Origin: Sipunculus nudus
Lineage: Eukaryota; Annelida; Sipuncula; Golfingiida; Sipunculidae
DNA: 64,000 nt
Assembly: GCA_026874595.1 (NCBI GenBank)
Contig: CM049314.1
Location: forward strand, 51,877,812-51,941,811
Reading direction: 5' to 3'
In this document: positions 1 through 12,387 of the stretch, in pieces
Numbering within the stretch: the first letter of the stretch is position 1
How the letters are laid out: every line of letters starts with the position of its first letter
Made by a program: the position numbers and the translations under genes
Notes under the pieces: model-generated
Databases searched by the model: none
What the model saw: only the letters and a program-made list of their open reading frames with translations
Told to the model about the DNA's origin: nothing

Positions 1-470
1 AGGTAAAAATGAAAGTATATGAATACCAGTGCAAATACTTTCAAAATGTATTAATGAATGCATTCATGAATATATTCTTTAATATTATTTTAATAATCAT
101 TTCAGTTATATTGTATTTGAAAAAAATCATACTATTCTCTTATTATTTTTAATAAAAATTATATCTGGGACAATATTTGTAATTTTTTTAATAAATAGTT
201 AAACTCTAATATTATATATTCTGCTTATAAGTTATATGGCCAAGTCAAAGTCTGTGTGACAATCGCACTCCATTTGTTAATAAAATAAATGAAATTAATC
301 CTCTTTCCTGTCTCCAAAGGTACTATCAAAATCATACATAAGCTAAACGACAACAACTCATAATACAGCTTATTTTTATAACCACATAAAACCAGCATGT
401 GCCTCATTTCTAAATCATATTTTTTTATCATATATAACAGCTGAGCGCCGTGACCCATAGGTCCCTTGTT
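1..470 (+). mobile_element. 3' portion of a family A element (5' truncated by window edge)
   Basis: The segment ends in the family A 3' signature: an inverted copy of the 5' terminus (CAGCTGAGC), then a degenerate palindrome (TGACCCATAGGTCC) and CTTGT at about 438-469. The same ~465 bp recur with few differences at 18166-18630 and 24907-25345, so these copies look young. It lies in the intron upstream of the photolyase exon, showing that the neighbouring intron also carries these repeats. Nothing in it looks coding. Confidence 0.8.
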
Positions 471-717
471 TCTAAACTGTAGGTGTTTTTACTTATTTAC
501 CAAAGAGATGGGCTTCATTCTTGTGATTTAAGGATTAATTTCTAGGTACTTCCTTGTTTTAGGTAAAATTTACTTGTTTTAAGTGAAAATAACTAATATT
601 TCCTTAAATAAGAAAATTATTTTTGGCAGTGTGGATCTAGTTGGCCTGCTGTTGCACATAGATCATGGTATTTTTGACTTGTGACTCTCACGCAGGAGTT
701 TTCCTATTGAATTTCAG
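471..717 (+). other. Intron 3' end upstream of photolyase exon, no repeat recognised
   Basis: AT-rich single-copy-looking DNA ending in a pyrimidine-rich stretch and AG at 716-717. I see no coding frame or RNA gene. Confidence 0.6.
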
Positions 718-877
718 CTTCAGATGGTCAATGAGGGAAAGATGCATGGTTTTTTAAGAATGTACTGGGCCAAAAAGATACTGGAATGGACTGAAACTCC
801 AGCACAAGCGTTGAGAGAAGCCATATACCTCAATGACCGCTATCAGCTGGATGGAAGGGACCCCAATGGATATGTTG
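718..877 (+). CDS. Class II CPD photolyase, penultimate coding exon (internal)
   Basis: Photolyases of this class use FADH- and blue/near-UV light to split cyclobutane pyrimidine dimers in DNA. The exon encodes 53 residues from the C-terminal FAD-binding helical domain. Visible hallmarks are [19 protein letters not shown], then IYLNDRY and [11 protein letters not shown]. Trp 17 and Trp 24 of the exon (YW and EW, seven apart) match the spacing of two tryptophans in the class II electron-transfer triad. The acceptor AG is 716-717 and the donor GTATGT starts at 878. The exon ends after the first base of a Gly codon, which the next exon completes. A second AG at 722-723 would remove Leu-Gln, which the family normally keeps, so 718 is preferred. 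Upstream exons are outside the window. The class is recognised from conserved residues; no alignment was run. Confidence 0.96.
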
Positions 878-1227
878 GTATGTAGTATAATAGTTTTAAT
901 ATACCATCACAAAGAAAACACTATCTTAGGATTGTCTTATATGTACCGTATTTCATCTAATTAATCAATCCCTCTAATTATACAACATTGATTATTTCTA
1001 AATTTCCTCTAATTTTTGACTGATTAAGTTTTTCAACTCACTGAATCCATGTCCAAACTGGCGGACTTAGTGTCAAAAGAAAGATCAGCCATATCCAGTA
1101 AGATAAGTGTTTGATGAATAAAATAAAGGGATATACATAACATACCACCAAAGTGTTTGTTTCATTCATCAAGGTAAATCTAAAAGCATTTTATATTTTA
1201 TGAAAATGTGATTTTCTTTGTGTTTTT
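878..1227. other. Repeat-free 5' end of the giant intron
   Basis: About 350 bp of AT-rich sequence between the donor and the first family A head. No open frame or recognised motif; probably ancestral intron DNA. Confidence 0.5.
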
Positions 1228-2508
1228 AGCTCAGCTGACTATCAGTCATCTGAGCTATAGTCGTGGTCCATTGTCCGTCGTCAGTCTAGCTGTCCGTCCA
1301 TAGATGTCGCACATTTTGAAATCGTAAGACCTAGGAATCCAAAGTTTGGCATAATGTTAGATGTCCCCAAGATCTCCTACCAAGCTGAAAACTGGGTCTC
1401 GTTCCTTTTAGAAATTAAGGAAAAACCTCAATTTTCATTAAAAACATATTTTCAAACTTCAGGACTGCCTAATATCAAAACCACTCATCTGTTTTCCTCA
1501 TTTTTACTATAAACAATCCTCTATATAGTTCCTATGTACATGCCAGAAATTAGGTCTGTATTATATAATTTAAAAAAAGTTATGGGCCCAAACATAATGC
1601 ATTTTGTAAATAATCAGGAAAGAAATTTGATCACTTAACACAAAACTTGTTAAAACTAAGCACTTTTTTTCCAGTAATATAACTTTTATTAATCACAATT
1701 AAATTGTATACCTAAAATTAGATCAAAATCTTAAAAAATTTTTTAAATATTAGCAAAAATAAAAAATTGGTACCTTAAATTTTGCCCAACTTTGACCATG
1801 GCACGTGTTTTTCCTGTTACTGCTGTGGATTTAATTTTCAAAGCATGTTTTTTTTGCATTTCAACTGTTAACACCAAAAATTTGAAACCAGTTGATCAAA
1901 AACTGTAGATTTTATTGAAGTTTTCAAGCACCATGTCACATATTGTTTACATTAAGCTAGTGATATGTAGTTTGCTAGAGCTCAGCTTCCCAGCTTCAGC
2001 TCTAAGTTCCTTAAATTTGGCATACAGTTAGATGTCTCCAAAATTCCCTACCAAGCCAAGAATTTGGTCACTAGGACTTAATTCCTTTGAGATATTAATG
2101 AAAAACTTCATTTTTCAATTAAAAACCCATTGTTACACTTTAAGACTGCCTAATATCAAAACAACTGATCTGACTTAAATCATATATAATATACATATTT
2201 TTCTATACATTCGCTATGCACATGCCAGAAATGATGTCAGTATTGCATAATTGTTTTAAGTTATGGGCCCAAACATTATGCACTTTTTAAAAAATCAAGA
2301 AATATATTTACTCCCTAAACAAGAAGATTCTGTCTGTCCATCCATCCATCTGTGCGTCCGTCTGTAGATGTGGCACATTTTGAAACCCTAAGACCTAGGA
2401 ATCCAAAATTGGCATAATGTTAAATGTCCCCAAGATCTCCTACCAAGCCGAAAACTGGGTCTTTGCGACTTTGTTCCTTTGAGAAATTAAGGAAAAACCT
2501 CAATTTTT
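1228..2508 (+). mobile_element. Family A element, 5' head and body (truncated)
   Basis: Begins after a T run with the A head AGCTCAGCTGACT, whose inverted partner (AGTCATCTGAGCT) follows at once to make a hairpin. A GTCC-rich tract and the standard A body follow. A second body start without the palindromic head begins near 2335 (TCTGTCTGTCC, TAGATGTGGCAC). It is broken at 2509 by another A head. Confidence 0.75.
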
Positions 2509-2808
2509 AGCTCATCTGACTGTAAGTCATCTGAGCTATAGTCGTGGTCCATTGTCCGCCGTCCGTCCGGCCGGCCGTCCCTCCGTCCGGATATCCGTCC
2601 GTAAGACTGGCAAGTTTCAACACCATTGGACCTACGAATCTGATATTCGGCATACAGTTAGATGTCCCTAAAATATCCTACCAAGCCGAAAAATTGGGTC
2701 AATAGGAATTTGTTCCTTCGAGATATTTAGGAAAAACCTAAATTTTTTATAAGAAATCTATTTTCACACTTCAGGACTGCCGAATATCAGAACCACTCAT
2801 CTGTTTTT
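2509..2808 (+). mobile_element. Family A element, 5' head fragment
   Basis: Starts in the T run of the previous copy with AGCTCATCTGAC and its inverted partner, then GTCC/GGCC-rich DNA and 5' body. It is interrupted at 2809, within CTGTTTTT, by another A copy. The body appears to resume at 7118 (CATATTTACC). Confidence 0.7.
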
Positions 2809-4683
2809 AGCTCAGCTGACTATAAGTCATCTGAGCTATAGTCGTGGTCCATTGTCCGTCGTCCGTCCGTCCGTCCGTAGATGTGGCACGTTTTGAAACC
2901 GTAAGACTTAGGAATCCAAAATTCAGCATAATGTTAGATGTCCCCAAGATCTCCTACCAAGCCAAAAACTGGGTCTTTGCGCTCCTTTGAGAAATTAAGG
3001 AAAAACCTCAAATTTTTATTAAAAACCTATTTTCACTCTTCAGGACTGCCTAATATCAAAACCACTCATCTGTTTTTCCTCATATTTACCATAAATATTC
3101 TTCTATATAGTTCCTATGTACATGCCAGAAATTAAGTCTGTTAAGTATAAATTCTTTAAGTTATGGGCCTGAACATAATAGACTTTGTAAAAAATCAGGA
3201 AAAATATTTACTCACTTAACATGAAAAATTTTGAAACTAGAGTCTATTTTCCCAAGTATATAACTATGTTTAATTAAGATTTAATTGTTTACCCAAAATA
3301 AGATCTGAATTTTGTAAATTTTTTAAGTTATTAGCATAAAAATAAAATCAGTACCTTAAATTTAGCCCAACTTTGACCATGGCACGTTTTTCTCCTGTAT
3401 GTACCATTGATTTAATTTTCACAGCATGTAAACATAAATATTTAATTTGTTTAAATCTGAAATTTGAAAATAAAAGCTTGAAAATAAAGCTAGTTATTGA
3501 TTTTTTTTCTTGAGGCTCTACTGTAGTCATTTGCTTTGATAACAGATTACAGATGCAAGGTCCAACTCCAGGTCACTGGAAGTCAGGCTATGCCAAGGTT
3601 TCTGATTTGTTACAGTCACTGGGGGAGACCCCCTGCTGTGACAGGTGTACAGTTATTCTAATATCACCACCCCAATCCCCCCCCCCCTCCGGCAAACCCA
3701 ACCCACTAAGTGTAATGCAGTAATTGTTATTGTTTTCACTGTATTTCCTTAATTGTAACACTGTTTCCACTCCAATATACAAAAACTTTCCTTAAAAAAG
3801 TAATTCAAGTGTAATCCAGAAGATGCCATGTTGTGTTAATGTAGCATTTTTAAAGAAATTAATTTTCTTTTAAATGATTTTAACAGATATAATTGAACCC
3901 ATCAGTATGCTTAAATTTATAAAATATGAAGCACATTATGGATAAATAAAGACACAATTGAAAATTGTGAAATCTAAATCAAGTATAATTTTTAGATATT
4001 TATTGTTTTGCAGATTTAAAAGATATATTTTTGTGGTAAAAAATAAATAAACATTTGTATGCATGGTGTGGTGTTATATGACAAGATTGAGATTTATGAT
4101 GATGCAATTGAGAATTATGAATCAACTTTTATATTCAGATGTATCTGTTTTATTGGAAATGTATAGAAATATAAACTTAAATTAAAAAAAAATTGATGTG
4201 ATGAAAAAATTAGGATTTAATACAAACATTTGTTCATTATTTTCCTGCCACAGCAGAATCGAGATCAGGCTTTGTTTGCCCTGTTTTATGTTGTTAATTA
4301 GTTATATTTCATCTGTATACATTTCATAAAAAAATACATATAATTAATATATATTATACAAAAAAAATATTCAATTAAACAAATTTGTAAACTACTGAAA
4401 TGTCAACAGTTAATCAAAAAGCCAACTGATGATCATGGTAATAGTACAGATCATTTGTTCACAAACTGCTCACATGCTTCAGTTTCAACATTAGGAAACA
4501 CATGGTCAGGTCACAAAATATTATTTGCAACAATTTCTTGCTCATCAATACAAACCAATCATATAAACCAACCATGGCCTTTATTACCTCTTCCTCTTAC
4601 ACTTGATCTCCACTTGATATTATTTTAGATTTTTACCTTCAAGGTCAACTTCAGCTGAGCACAGTGACCCATAGGTCCCTTGT
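2809..4683 (+). mobile_element. Family A element, both ends present
   Basis: Head AGCTCAGCTGACT at 2809 and 3' signature CAGCTGAGC with the gtgacccataggtcc near-palindrome and CTTG at 4652-4682. The body has the usual A landmarks: TAGATGTGGCACG, a C11 run at 3677-3687, and AT-rich 3' DNA. No transposase or helicase frame. It is followed immediately by another A head (4689), so two copies stand head to tail. Confidence 0.8.
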
Positions 4684-4688
4684 TTTTT

Positions 4689-7117
4689 AGCTCAGCTGAC
4701 TTTCAGTCATGCTGGGCTATAGCGATGGGTCTTTGTCCGTCGTCCTTCCGTCTGTTCGTCCGGCTGGCCGTCCGTCCGTTAGCAGGGCACAAATTGTAAC
4801 CGTAGAGGCTAGGGCCATGAACCCTATGCAGTCTTAGAGGTTCTAAAAAGATCTCCTGGCAAACCTGAAATTAGGTCACTGCGACCTATATTCTCGAAGT
4901 TATCGGGTGTGTTTGCACCCCCCAGAAATAATTCTTTTAGCCAAAATTTTCATCCCAAACCTTCCATCTTTCACATACAGCTCACCTACCAACATGGGAA
5001 GAACCATAATTATTTTGAGGTCACAAGGTCAAAGGTCAAGGTCACAGTACCAACTTCTTTGAAAAGCCTGTGGATGCATTTTAAGCCAAACCTTTCATCC
5101 CAATTCTTTGATCTTTCACATATAGCTCACCTACTAAGTGGGAGAAGAATCCTATAGACGTTGAGGTCACAAGGTCATAGGTCAGGGTCACAGGATCCAC
5201 TTCTTTGAAAAGGTTGTGGACACATTTCAAGCTAGACCTTTCATTTCAAACCTTTCAGCACTGATATCGCTTCTCTGCCAACAGGGGAAAAGACCTGTTG
5301 ATTTTGAGGTCAAAGGTCAAGTTCACAGCACCCTCTTCTTGCGTGGAGTCATTTTCAGGCAAACTTTTCAATCTATACTTTCTTCCTGTCATATATGGCT
5401 TATCTACCAATACAGGAAGAAGCCTATTGATGTTGAGTTCAAAAGGTCAAAGGTCAAGGTCACAATATTGTTCTAAATGCTTGTGAACATATTTCAAGTG
5501 AAACTGTTCAACCCAAACCTTCAGTCTTTCACATATGCCACATCTATGCATCACTGAATGTGATTCCAACTTCATATTTTTGGGTCTTTTTGCATGAAGA
5601 AAAAACTAATTGATTTTGAGGTCAGCTGGTCAGGAGGTGAAAGGTTGCAGGTCTAAGTTATTCACTCATTGGTTGCCAAGTAACTACACCCGGCCAGATG
5701 TAATTGGTTAGTAGTTACCCATCATTTAGAAAGAATCCAGTTGATATGTGGGCAAAATGCCAAGGTCATAGGTCAGGTCAAAGTATTTTGTAGACCATCG
5801 CTATTTTTCTTGTATATATAAGCTTGCACTCCAGCTGGTACATCTCACCATGTGGCTGTAATTGTGAGTGACACTGGTGACATATGACTCCCTTTTGTAT
5901 CAGGCTATTAAGTGATAAGGCTGATTGATAAGTACCTCGTTACTGCATAACAAAACACTGTTGTTGGAATACTTCAGCCAGGAATTAACACTGTGAGAGT
6001 ATAGTATTAAGGTTTAGCTACTGATTTATAAGATGATGGGAACATTTTGCAGTTTATTTTATGGAATCATAGCAATAAACTTCGTTTCCTAGATATCTGA
6101 TTATTTTTATATAAATCACCACATATAAAAGCAAGTGTTTGTTCTCATAATATGTGGATGTGTACTTGATTTAGGATGGCTTTATTTTATTACGAGACTC
6201 TTAGTCATGCTTTCTGCATTTCTATTCTTTCAGGTTTTGCAGTTTACCAACCCTGCTGTCCCCATTGAAAAGCAGAGTGATAATAAAAAATATTGGACCT
6301 ACACTTTAACATTTGCATATCTATAAATCTGATATGAGCGCCTGAACATGCCTTTTGAATTGTTTTGGACATTCATTACTGTAACATCATTTGGAGAATT
6401 TGCCCCAAGTTTGGTCTCTTGTTGGAGAATGTGTGATATCAAATGTCAGACTTGTCAGAAATCCGTTATGTCTGCCAGTTAGCCACCTTAGAAATCCTTT
6501 TTTCAGTGCAGTTTCAGTAATTTACCTTCAATTTTTGGTCCAATTTAGAGAATGGTTGTTGTCTGATTTCAGACCTGTCAGAAGTCCAAAATGGCCACCA
6601 GGCAACCATCTTTAAATTCCTTTTGATCATATTATCTCAAGAACTGTCAAAGTGAAGGCAGTCGGACATATATTAATGTAATCTTGCAAAGGATTGGGTC
6701 AAATATTTCTTAATAAATATTATCATCATATATGAAAGTGCAGTACAGTTGGCTTGTATTGAATAAAAATTCATACAGAAGCACCTGTTTCTCAATAATT
6801 CTTGCATGGATTTCCTTGATTTTTTGCTATATATTTTGATCTTATATTTGCCCTCTGTGGTGTTCCTTTTGAGACTGACAGGTATCAAGTAAGCTATGGG
6901 AATAGTTCTGGATACCTTAACAATCATACATTTTCCTCAGACCATCAGTTCACTGTGTTTTAACCAGACATAGGTGATTTATATTTCTGTTGTCGTAGAA
7001 AATTTCAACAAATTGGCAAATTGGTTCTTCAAAATTTGACTGGAAGTTGTGAATCTCAGCCCATGATGTCACAGGTCATGCTTGGCAGCTGAGCGTCATG
7101 ACCCATGGGTCACTTGT
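4689..7117 (+). mobile_element. Family A variant with nuclear-receptor-like tandem core
   Basis: The head (AGCTCAGCTGACT, slightly decayed hairpin) starts six T's after the previous copy. The 3' end at 7087-7117 carries CAGCTGAGC, the 14-bp palindrome TGACCCATGGGTCA and CTTGT. The core at about 4860-5770 is a degenerate tandem repeat of roughly 143 bp. Its units contain AGGTCAAAGGTCA or near copies at about 5029, 5306 and 5442. Apparent short frames ending in RSKVKVT are translations of this repeat. Confidence 0.8.
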
Positions 7118-7540
7118 CATATTTACCATAAAATTTCCTCCATATAGTTTCATGTACATGCCAGAAATTAAGTCAGTATTATTTAATTTAAATAGTTATG
7201 GGCCCAAACATAATGGACTTTGTAAAAAAATCAGGAAAGATATTTGGTCACTTAAGACCAAAAGTGTTAAAGTTGGGGACTTTTTTTTCAGTAATACAAC
7301 TTTAATTGATCAAAAATTAATTGTATACCAAATATTAGATCAAAATCTGTAAATTTTTTTTAAATATTGGCAAAAATTTATAATTGTTACCTTAAATTTT
7401 GCCCATGTTTGACCAATGCATATTTTTTCCCTGTAACTGCTGAGGATTTAATTTTCAAAGCATGTTTTTGTTACCATTTCAACTGTTAACACCAAAAATT
7501 TGAAACCAGTTGATCAAAAACTTTAGATTTTATTCTAGTT
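7118..7540 (+). mobile_element. Host family A body between two later insertions
   Basis: Standard A body from CATATTTACC to TTTTATTCTAGTT, matching for example 16329-16745. It is split from its 5' part by the copies at 2809-7117 and from its 3' part by the copy at 7541-10950. Confidence 0.7.
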
Positions 7541-10500
7541 AGCTCAGCTGACTGAAAGTCATCTGAGCTATAGCGATCACTCTTTGTCCGTCGTCCGTCT
7601 GTCCGTCTGTCCGTCCGTTAACCAGGCACAAATCGTAACCGCTGGACCTAGAACCTTGTAACTTGGGATTCTGAGAGGTCCATAAAAAATCTCCTTGGAA
7701 ACCAGAAATTAGGTTTCTGTTACCCATATCCTTCGAGCTATGTGGCCCCAAAGTACCCCCCAGAAAAGTCAAAAATTTCATACAAAAACTTCAATATCTC
7801 ATTAACTACTTGACTGATGGTCATGATTTTTGGCATACATATTGATCATGAGATGTTACATCACTTCCTGCAGACTGGTGGCGCCACCTGTATTTTTTCG
7901 ATTTTTTACGAATTTTTTTCTCTATTTTTGAGACCTTTAAAAATGTGAACATCTGTTAACAAGGCACAAATCATAAAGACTGGACTTAGAATCTTAATTC
8001 TTGACACACTGAGAGGTCCATGAAAAATCTCCTTGGAAACCAGAAATTAGGTCTCTGTTACCCATATCCTTCGAGCTATGGGGCCCCAAAGTACCCCCCA
8101 GAATAGTAAAAAATTTCATACAAAAACTTCAATATTTCAATAACTACATCACTGATGGTCTTCATTTTTGGCATACATATTGATCATGAGATGTTCGATC
8201 AGTTCCTGCAGACTGGTGGCGCCACCTGTACTGTTTGATTTTTTACAATTTTTTCCTCTATTTTTGAGACCTTTGAGGATGCTGTCATCTGTTAGCGTGG
8301 CACAAATCGTAACGACTGGACCTAGAATCTTCATTTTCGACACACTGAGAGACCTATGAAAAGTCTCCATGGAAACCAGAAATTAGGTCTCTGTTACCCA
8401 TATCCTTCGAGCTATGGGGCCCAAAATTACCCCCCAGAATAGTCAAAAATTTCATACAAAAACTTCAATATCTCATTAACTACATCACTGATGGTCATGA
8501 TTTTCGACATACATATTGATCATGAGATGTTTCATCAGTTTGTGCAGACTGGTGGCGCCACCTGTATTTTTCAATGTTCACGAATTGTTTTCTCCATTTT
8601 TGAGACCTTTAAGGATGTAGTTCTCTGTCAACAGGGTACAAATCGTAACGACTGGACCTAGAATCTTCGTTCTTGACACACAGGGAGACCCATGATAAGT
8701 CTCCATGGAAACCTGAAATTTGGTCTCTGTTACCCATATCCTTTGAGCTATGGCACTCCAAAGTACAGCTCAGAATAATGGAAAATTTGATACAAAAGCT
8801 AAAGTATCTGAACAACTAATGCAGAGATAACCATAATTGTTTGCATGGATATTGATCATGGAGTGTTTCATTAGTTTCTGCAGACTGGTGGCACCACCTG
8901 TATTTGTTCGGTTTTTTTACGAAATTTTTCTGTATTTTTGAGACCTTTAAAGATATGAACATCTGTTAACAGGGCACAAATCATAAAAACTGGACCAAGA
9001 ATCTTCATTCTTGACACACAGGGAGACCCATGAAAAGTCTCCATGGAAACTTGAAATTAGGTCTCTGTTACCCATATTCTTTAAGCTGTATGGGTCCAAA
9101 ATACCCCCCCCCCCCCCCAGAATAATGGAAAATTTGATACAAAAACTGCAGTATTTCAATAACTACAACACTGATGGTCATGATTTTCGGCATACATATT
9201 GATCATGAGCTGTTCCATCAGTTTCTGCAGACTGGGTGTGCCACCTCTATTTTTTTTCAAATTTTTACGAATTTTTTTTCTTTTTTTTGAGACCTTTAAA
9301 GATGTGGTTATCTGTCAACAGGGTACAAATCGCAACAACTGGACCTAGAATCTTCATTCTTGTCATGCAAGGAGGCCCATGAAAGGTGCCTGTGGAAACT
9401 TGAAATTAGGTCTCTGTTACCCATATCCTTCAAGCTATAGGACTCCGAAGTATCCCTCAGAATAATGGACAATTTGATACAAAAACTGAAGTATCTGAAC
9501 AACTAATGCAGAGATCACCATGATTTTTTGCATGGATATTGACCATTAAGTGTTTTTATTAGTTTCTGCAGGCTGGTGGAGCCACCTGTATTTTTGTATC
9601 CGCCAAAACGAAGTTTTGCGGATACTGTGTTTTTGACCGAATTCCTCCACAGCGGCGGCGTTCGTTTCCAGAGAGCTCCTCGGAGACTAATGGACCGATT
9701 TTTCCCAAACTAACACCTATTATCGGGTCACATGTGAACTGGTGCCTAACCAATTTGCGTTGACCTCTGACCTTTCCTCTCTATCCAGTGTCCATTTGTG
9801 GGTCTGTTTCCACTCATAAACCCTCATATCTCGGGAACCGTTTGACCGATCAGGAAATAAAATTGATACAAATGTAGCCCTTGGATTGCTTTATAACATA
9901 CACAAAAAATGGTGGCGCCACCTGTAACCATGTTTGCACAGTGTCCATCTGTTCATCTGCCTTGGGTTAAAATCACTCATATCTCTGCAGTGAATTGACT
10001 AATTCACCTGAAATTCGTCATGCGTATACATCCAGGATAGCTTTCTTGATTTTATGACAGGTGGCGCCACCTACGTTCACGTTCACGCTGATGACATCCA
10101 AGCTTAAATCTTGGGAACCGTTTGACCAATCTGGAAATAAAATTTATACAAATGTAGCCCTTTGATAGCTCTGTAACATACACAAAAAATGGTGGCGCCA
10201 CCTGTAACAATGTTTGCACAGCGTCTGTCTGTTAGTCTGCCGTGGCCTAAAATCACTCATTTCTCTGTAGTGGTTCGACATAACTGCCCAAAATTTTGCA
10301 GGTTTATACATCGTGGACAGCTTTCTTGATTTTATGACAGGTGGCGCCACCTACATTCTAGTTAACGCTGCACACATCCAAGCTCATATCTCAGGAACCA
10401 TTTGACCGATTGGGCCAAAATTGTGCATGTGTTTAGGTCTCACATAGGTCTTTATCATACACAAAACTGGAGGGGTTACCTGCAAAGATTTTTGCACAGT

Positions 10501-10950
10501 GTTTGTCTGTTTGTCTGCCATGGGCAAAAATCGCTCATATACATGTAGTGGTTTGACTTTTCTGCCTAAAATTTTGCAGGTGTATACAACTTGGACAGCT
10601 TTCTGGATTTGTGGTAGGTGGCACAACCTACATACACATTTAGGCTGCAGACATCCATGCTAATATGCAACATACCTCACTCTATTTCCCCTTGCCACTC
10701 AATCCATGCCTCACTATCCGATTTTGGCAGATACATGTAGTCACTTGTCGGTTACCCGTATTCTAGTTTTAAAAGTTTACACATTTTTCTCTATTTTTGA
10801 GATATATAAATACAGACTAAATCTTGGCCTGTTGGTTAATCTGTTTGATGCTTCAGTTGAATGGGTATATACTACCATTCTAATGATAAAATTTCCTTTT
10901 GCGAATCTCTTCCCAGTCAGCTGAGCGTCATGACCCATGGGTCACTTGTT
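7541..10950 (+). mobile_element. Complete family A element with ~337-bp tandem core
   Basis: Head AGCTCAGCTGACT at 7541; 3' palindrome TGACCCATGGGTCA and CTTGTT ending at 10950. The flanks join as AGTT/TTCAAGCACC, and the uninterrupted site (CAAGTTTTCAAGCACC) is seen at 16744-16759 and 27949-27964, which shows a T/T insertion with no duplicated target. Core units recur about every 337 bp, marked by GGTGGCGCCACC at 7877, 8215 and 8551 and decayed forms near 8887, 9226 and 9573. A family C element is nested inside at 9596-10766. Confidence 0.88.
9596..10766 (+). mobile_element. Complete family C element nested in family A
   Basis: The 5' head is GTATCCGCCAAAAC facing its inverted partner GTTTTGCGGATAC. 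The 3' end has TTTTGGCAGATAC, a decayed hairpin (GTAGTCACTTGTCGGTTAC) and CCGTATTCTAG, followed by T. The core has GGTGGCGCCACC at 9911, 10060, 10191 and 10340, alternating 149 and 131 bp, a ~280-bp dimer. The insertion lies in a T run of the surrounding A core. Confidence 0.88.
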
Positions 10951-12387
10951 TTCAAGCACCAAGTCATATATTGTTTACATCCAGCTAGTGTTATGCAGTT
11001 TGCTAGAGCTCAGCTCCGGAGCTTCAGCTCTAAGTTCCTTAAATTTGGCATACAGTTAGATGTCTCCAAAATCCCCTACCATGCCAAGAATTTGATCACT
11101 AGGACTTATTTCCTTTGAAATATTAATGAAAAACTTCATTAATCAGGAAAAAAATCTGGAAAGATAATTGATCGCTTAACACAAAACGTGTTAAGGCTAA
11201 GGACTTTTTTTCCAATAATATAATTTTAATTAATAAAAATTAAAATGTATACCAAAAATTAGATCAAAATCTTTTAAATTTTTTAAAATATTAGCAAAAA
11301 TAAAAAATTTGTACCTTAAATTTTGCCCAACTTTGGCCACAGCACGTTTTTTTCCTGTAAGTACTGTGGATTTAATTTTCACAGCATGTGCACATAAGGA
11401 TTTAATCTGTTAAAATCTGAAATTTGAAAATAAAAGCTGCAAAATTATGCTAGTTATTGAATTTTTTTTGGAAGCTCCTGTTGTATTCCCTTTCATGGTC
11501 AAGCAGTCCACTTTGGTCACTGTAGGTCATTCAGTGCAGCTCAATGCTCTCCAGGCTGTTGGCATAATGTTATGTAATGCCATCACTAGGGCAAGCCCTC
11601 TCTCCACTGAGTTGAGTTTGATCAGGCTGTGTGCAGTTAGTACCATACCACAGGGAGCCCCCCCCCCCCCCCCCCATTCTGTTGACAGACCTGTACTATG
11701 AAATAGATGAATCTTATAATTAACATTTTTTTCAGCAACAAGCAGTAACAACAGAGACTCCTCCCCCCACCCAACCCTTCAATACACAGGACTAATAAAC
11801 AAGATGAATCTTATAATTTTAATGTTAAATAAATTCTTTTTTATGAGACTTGGACAATTCTGATTTTTTTTTTTAAGAAAAAAATTCAGGAATTTAATCC
11901 TAATATTCAAATGTGATAAAATATTAGGATCTAATGTAAGTGCTAACTGACAAGATTTAAGAAGATATAAATACTTTGTAGCATTTCATTCATATATCTT
12001 AAAGTTGGCAGGGCTTAGGTGTTAATAACACGGTTAACTTAGTATTAAAAATTAGGAATATTGGTCAAACTTTGTGGGATTATTTTTAACTCATATGGCC
12101 ATATGTTTAACTTTTGAAAACTTAATTACCTTCACACATTATTTGTTTATGAAATGTTACTTTTATATAACACTTACCGTAGGCCTATTTGTTCCCTTGG
12201 TGCATCACTAAATGGTTTAGCTCATGTCCATTATTCTATAATTTACAGAGATTCGTTTGAGCAGGGCCATTTTCTCATAGCTTTTCTAATGATAATATAC
12301 ATGAAAAACCAAAAGAAATAAAAATATTTTGCAGTTACTAATATTTTCCAAAATTCAGCTGAGCGATGTGACCCATGGGTCCCTTGT
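10951..12387 (+). mobile_element. 3' part of the host family A element
   Basis: Resumes the A body interrupted at 7540 (TTCAAGCACC onward) and runs to a 3' end with CAGCTGAGCG, TGACCCATGGGTCC and CTTGT at 12357-12387. It includes a C18 tract at 11658-11675, seen at the equivalent position of the copy at 22741-22755. Confidence 0.75.

Noticed and set aside
724-877. Alternative photolyase exon start using the AG at 722-723
   Set aside because: It would remove Leu-Gln that precede Met in the conserved QMV..GKMHGF region; the phase would still fit, so it is only less likely.
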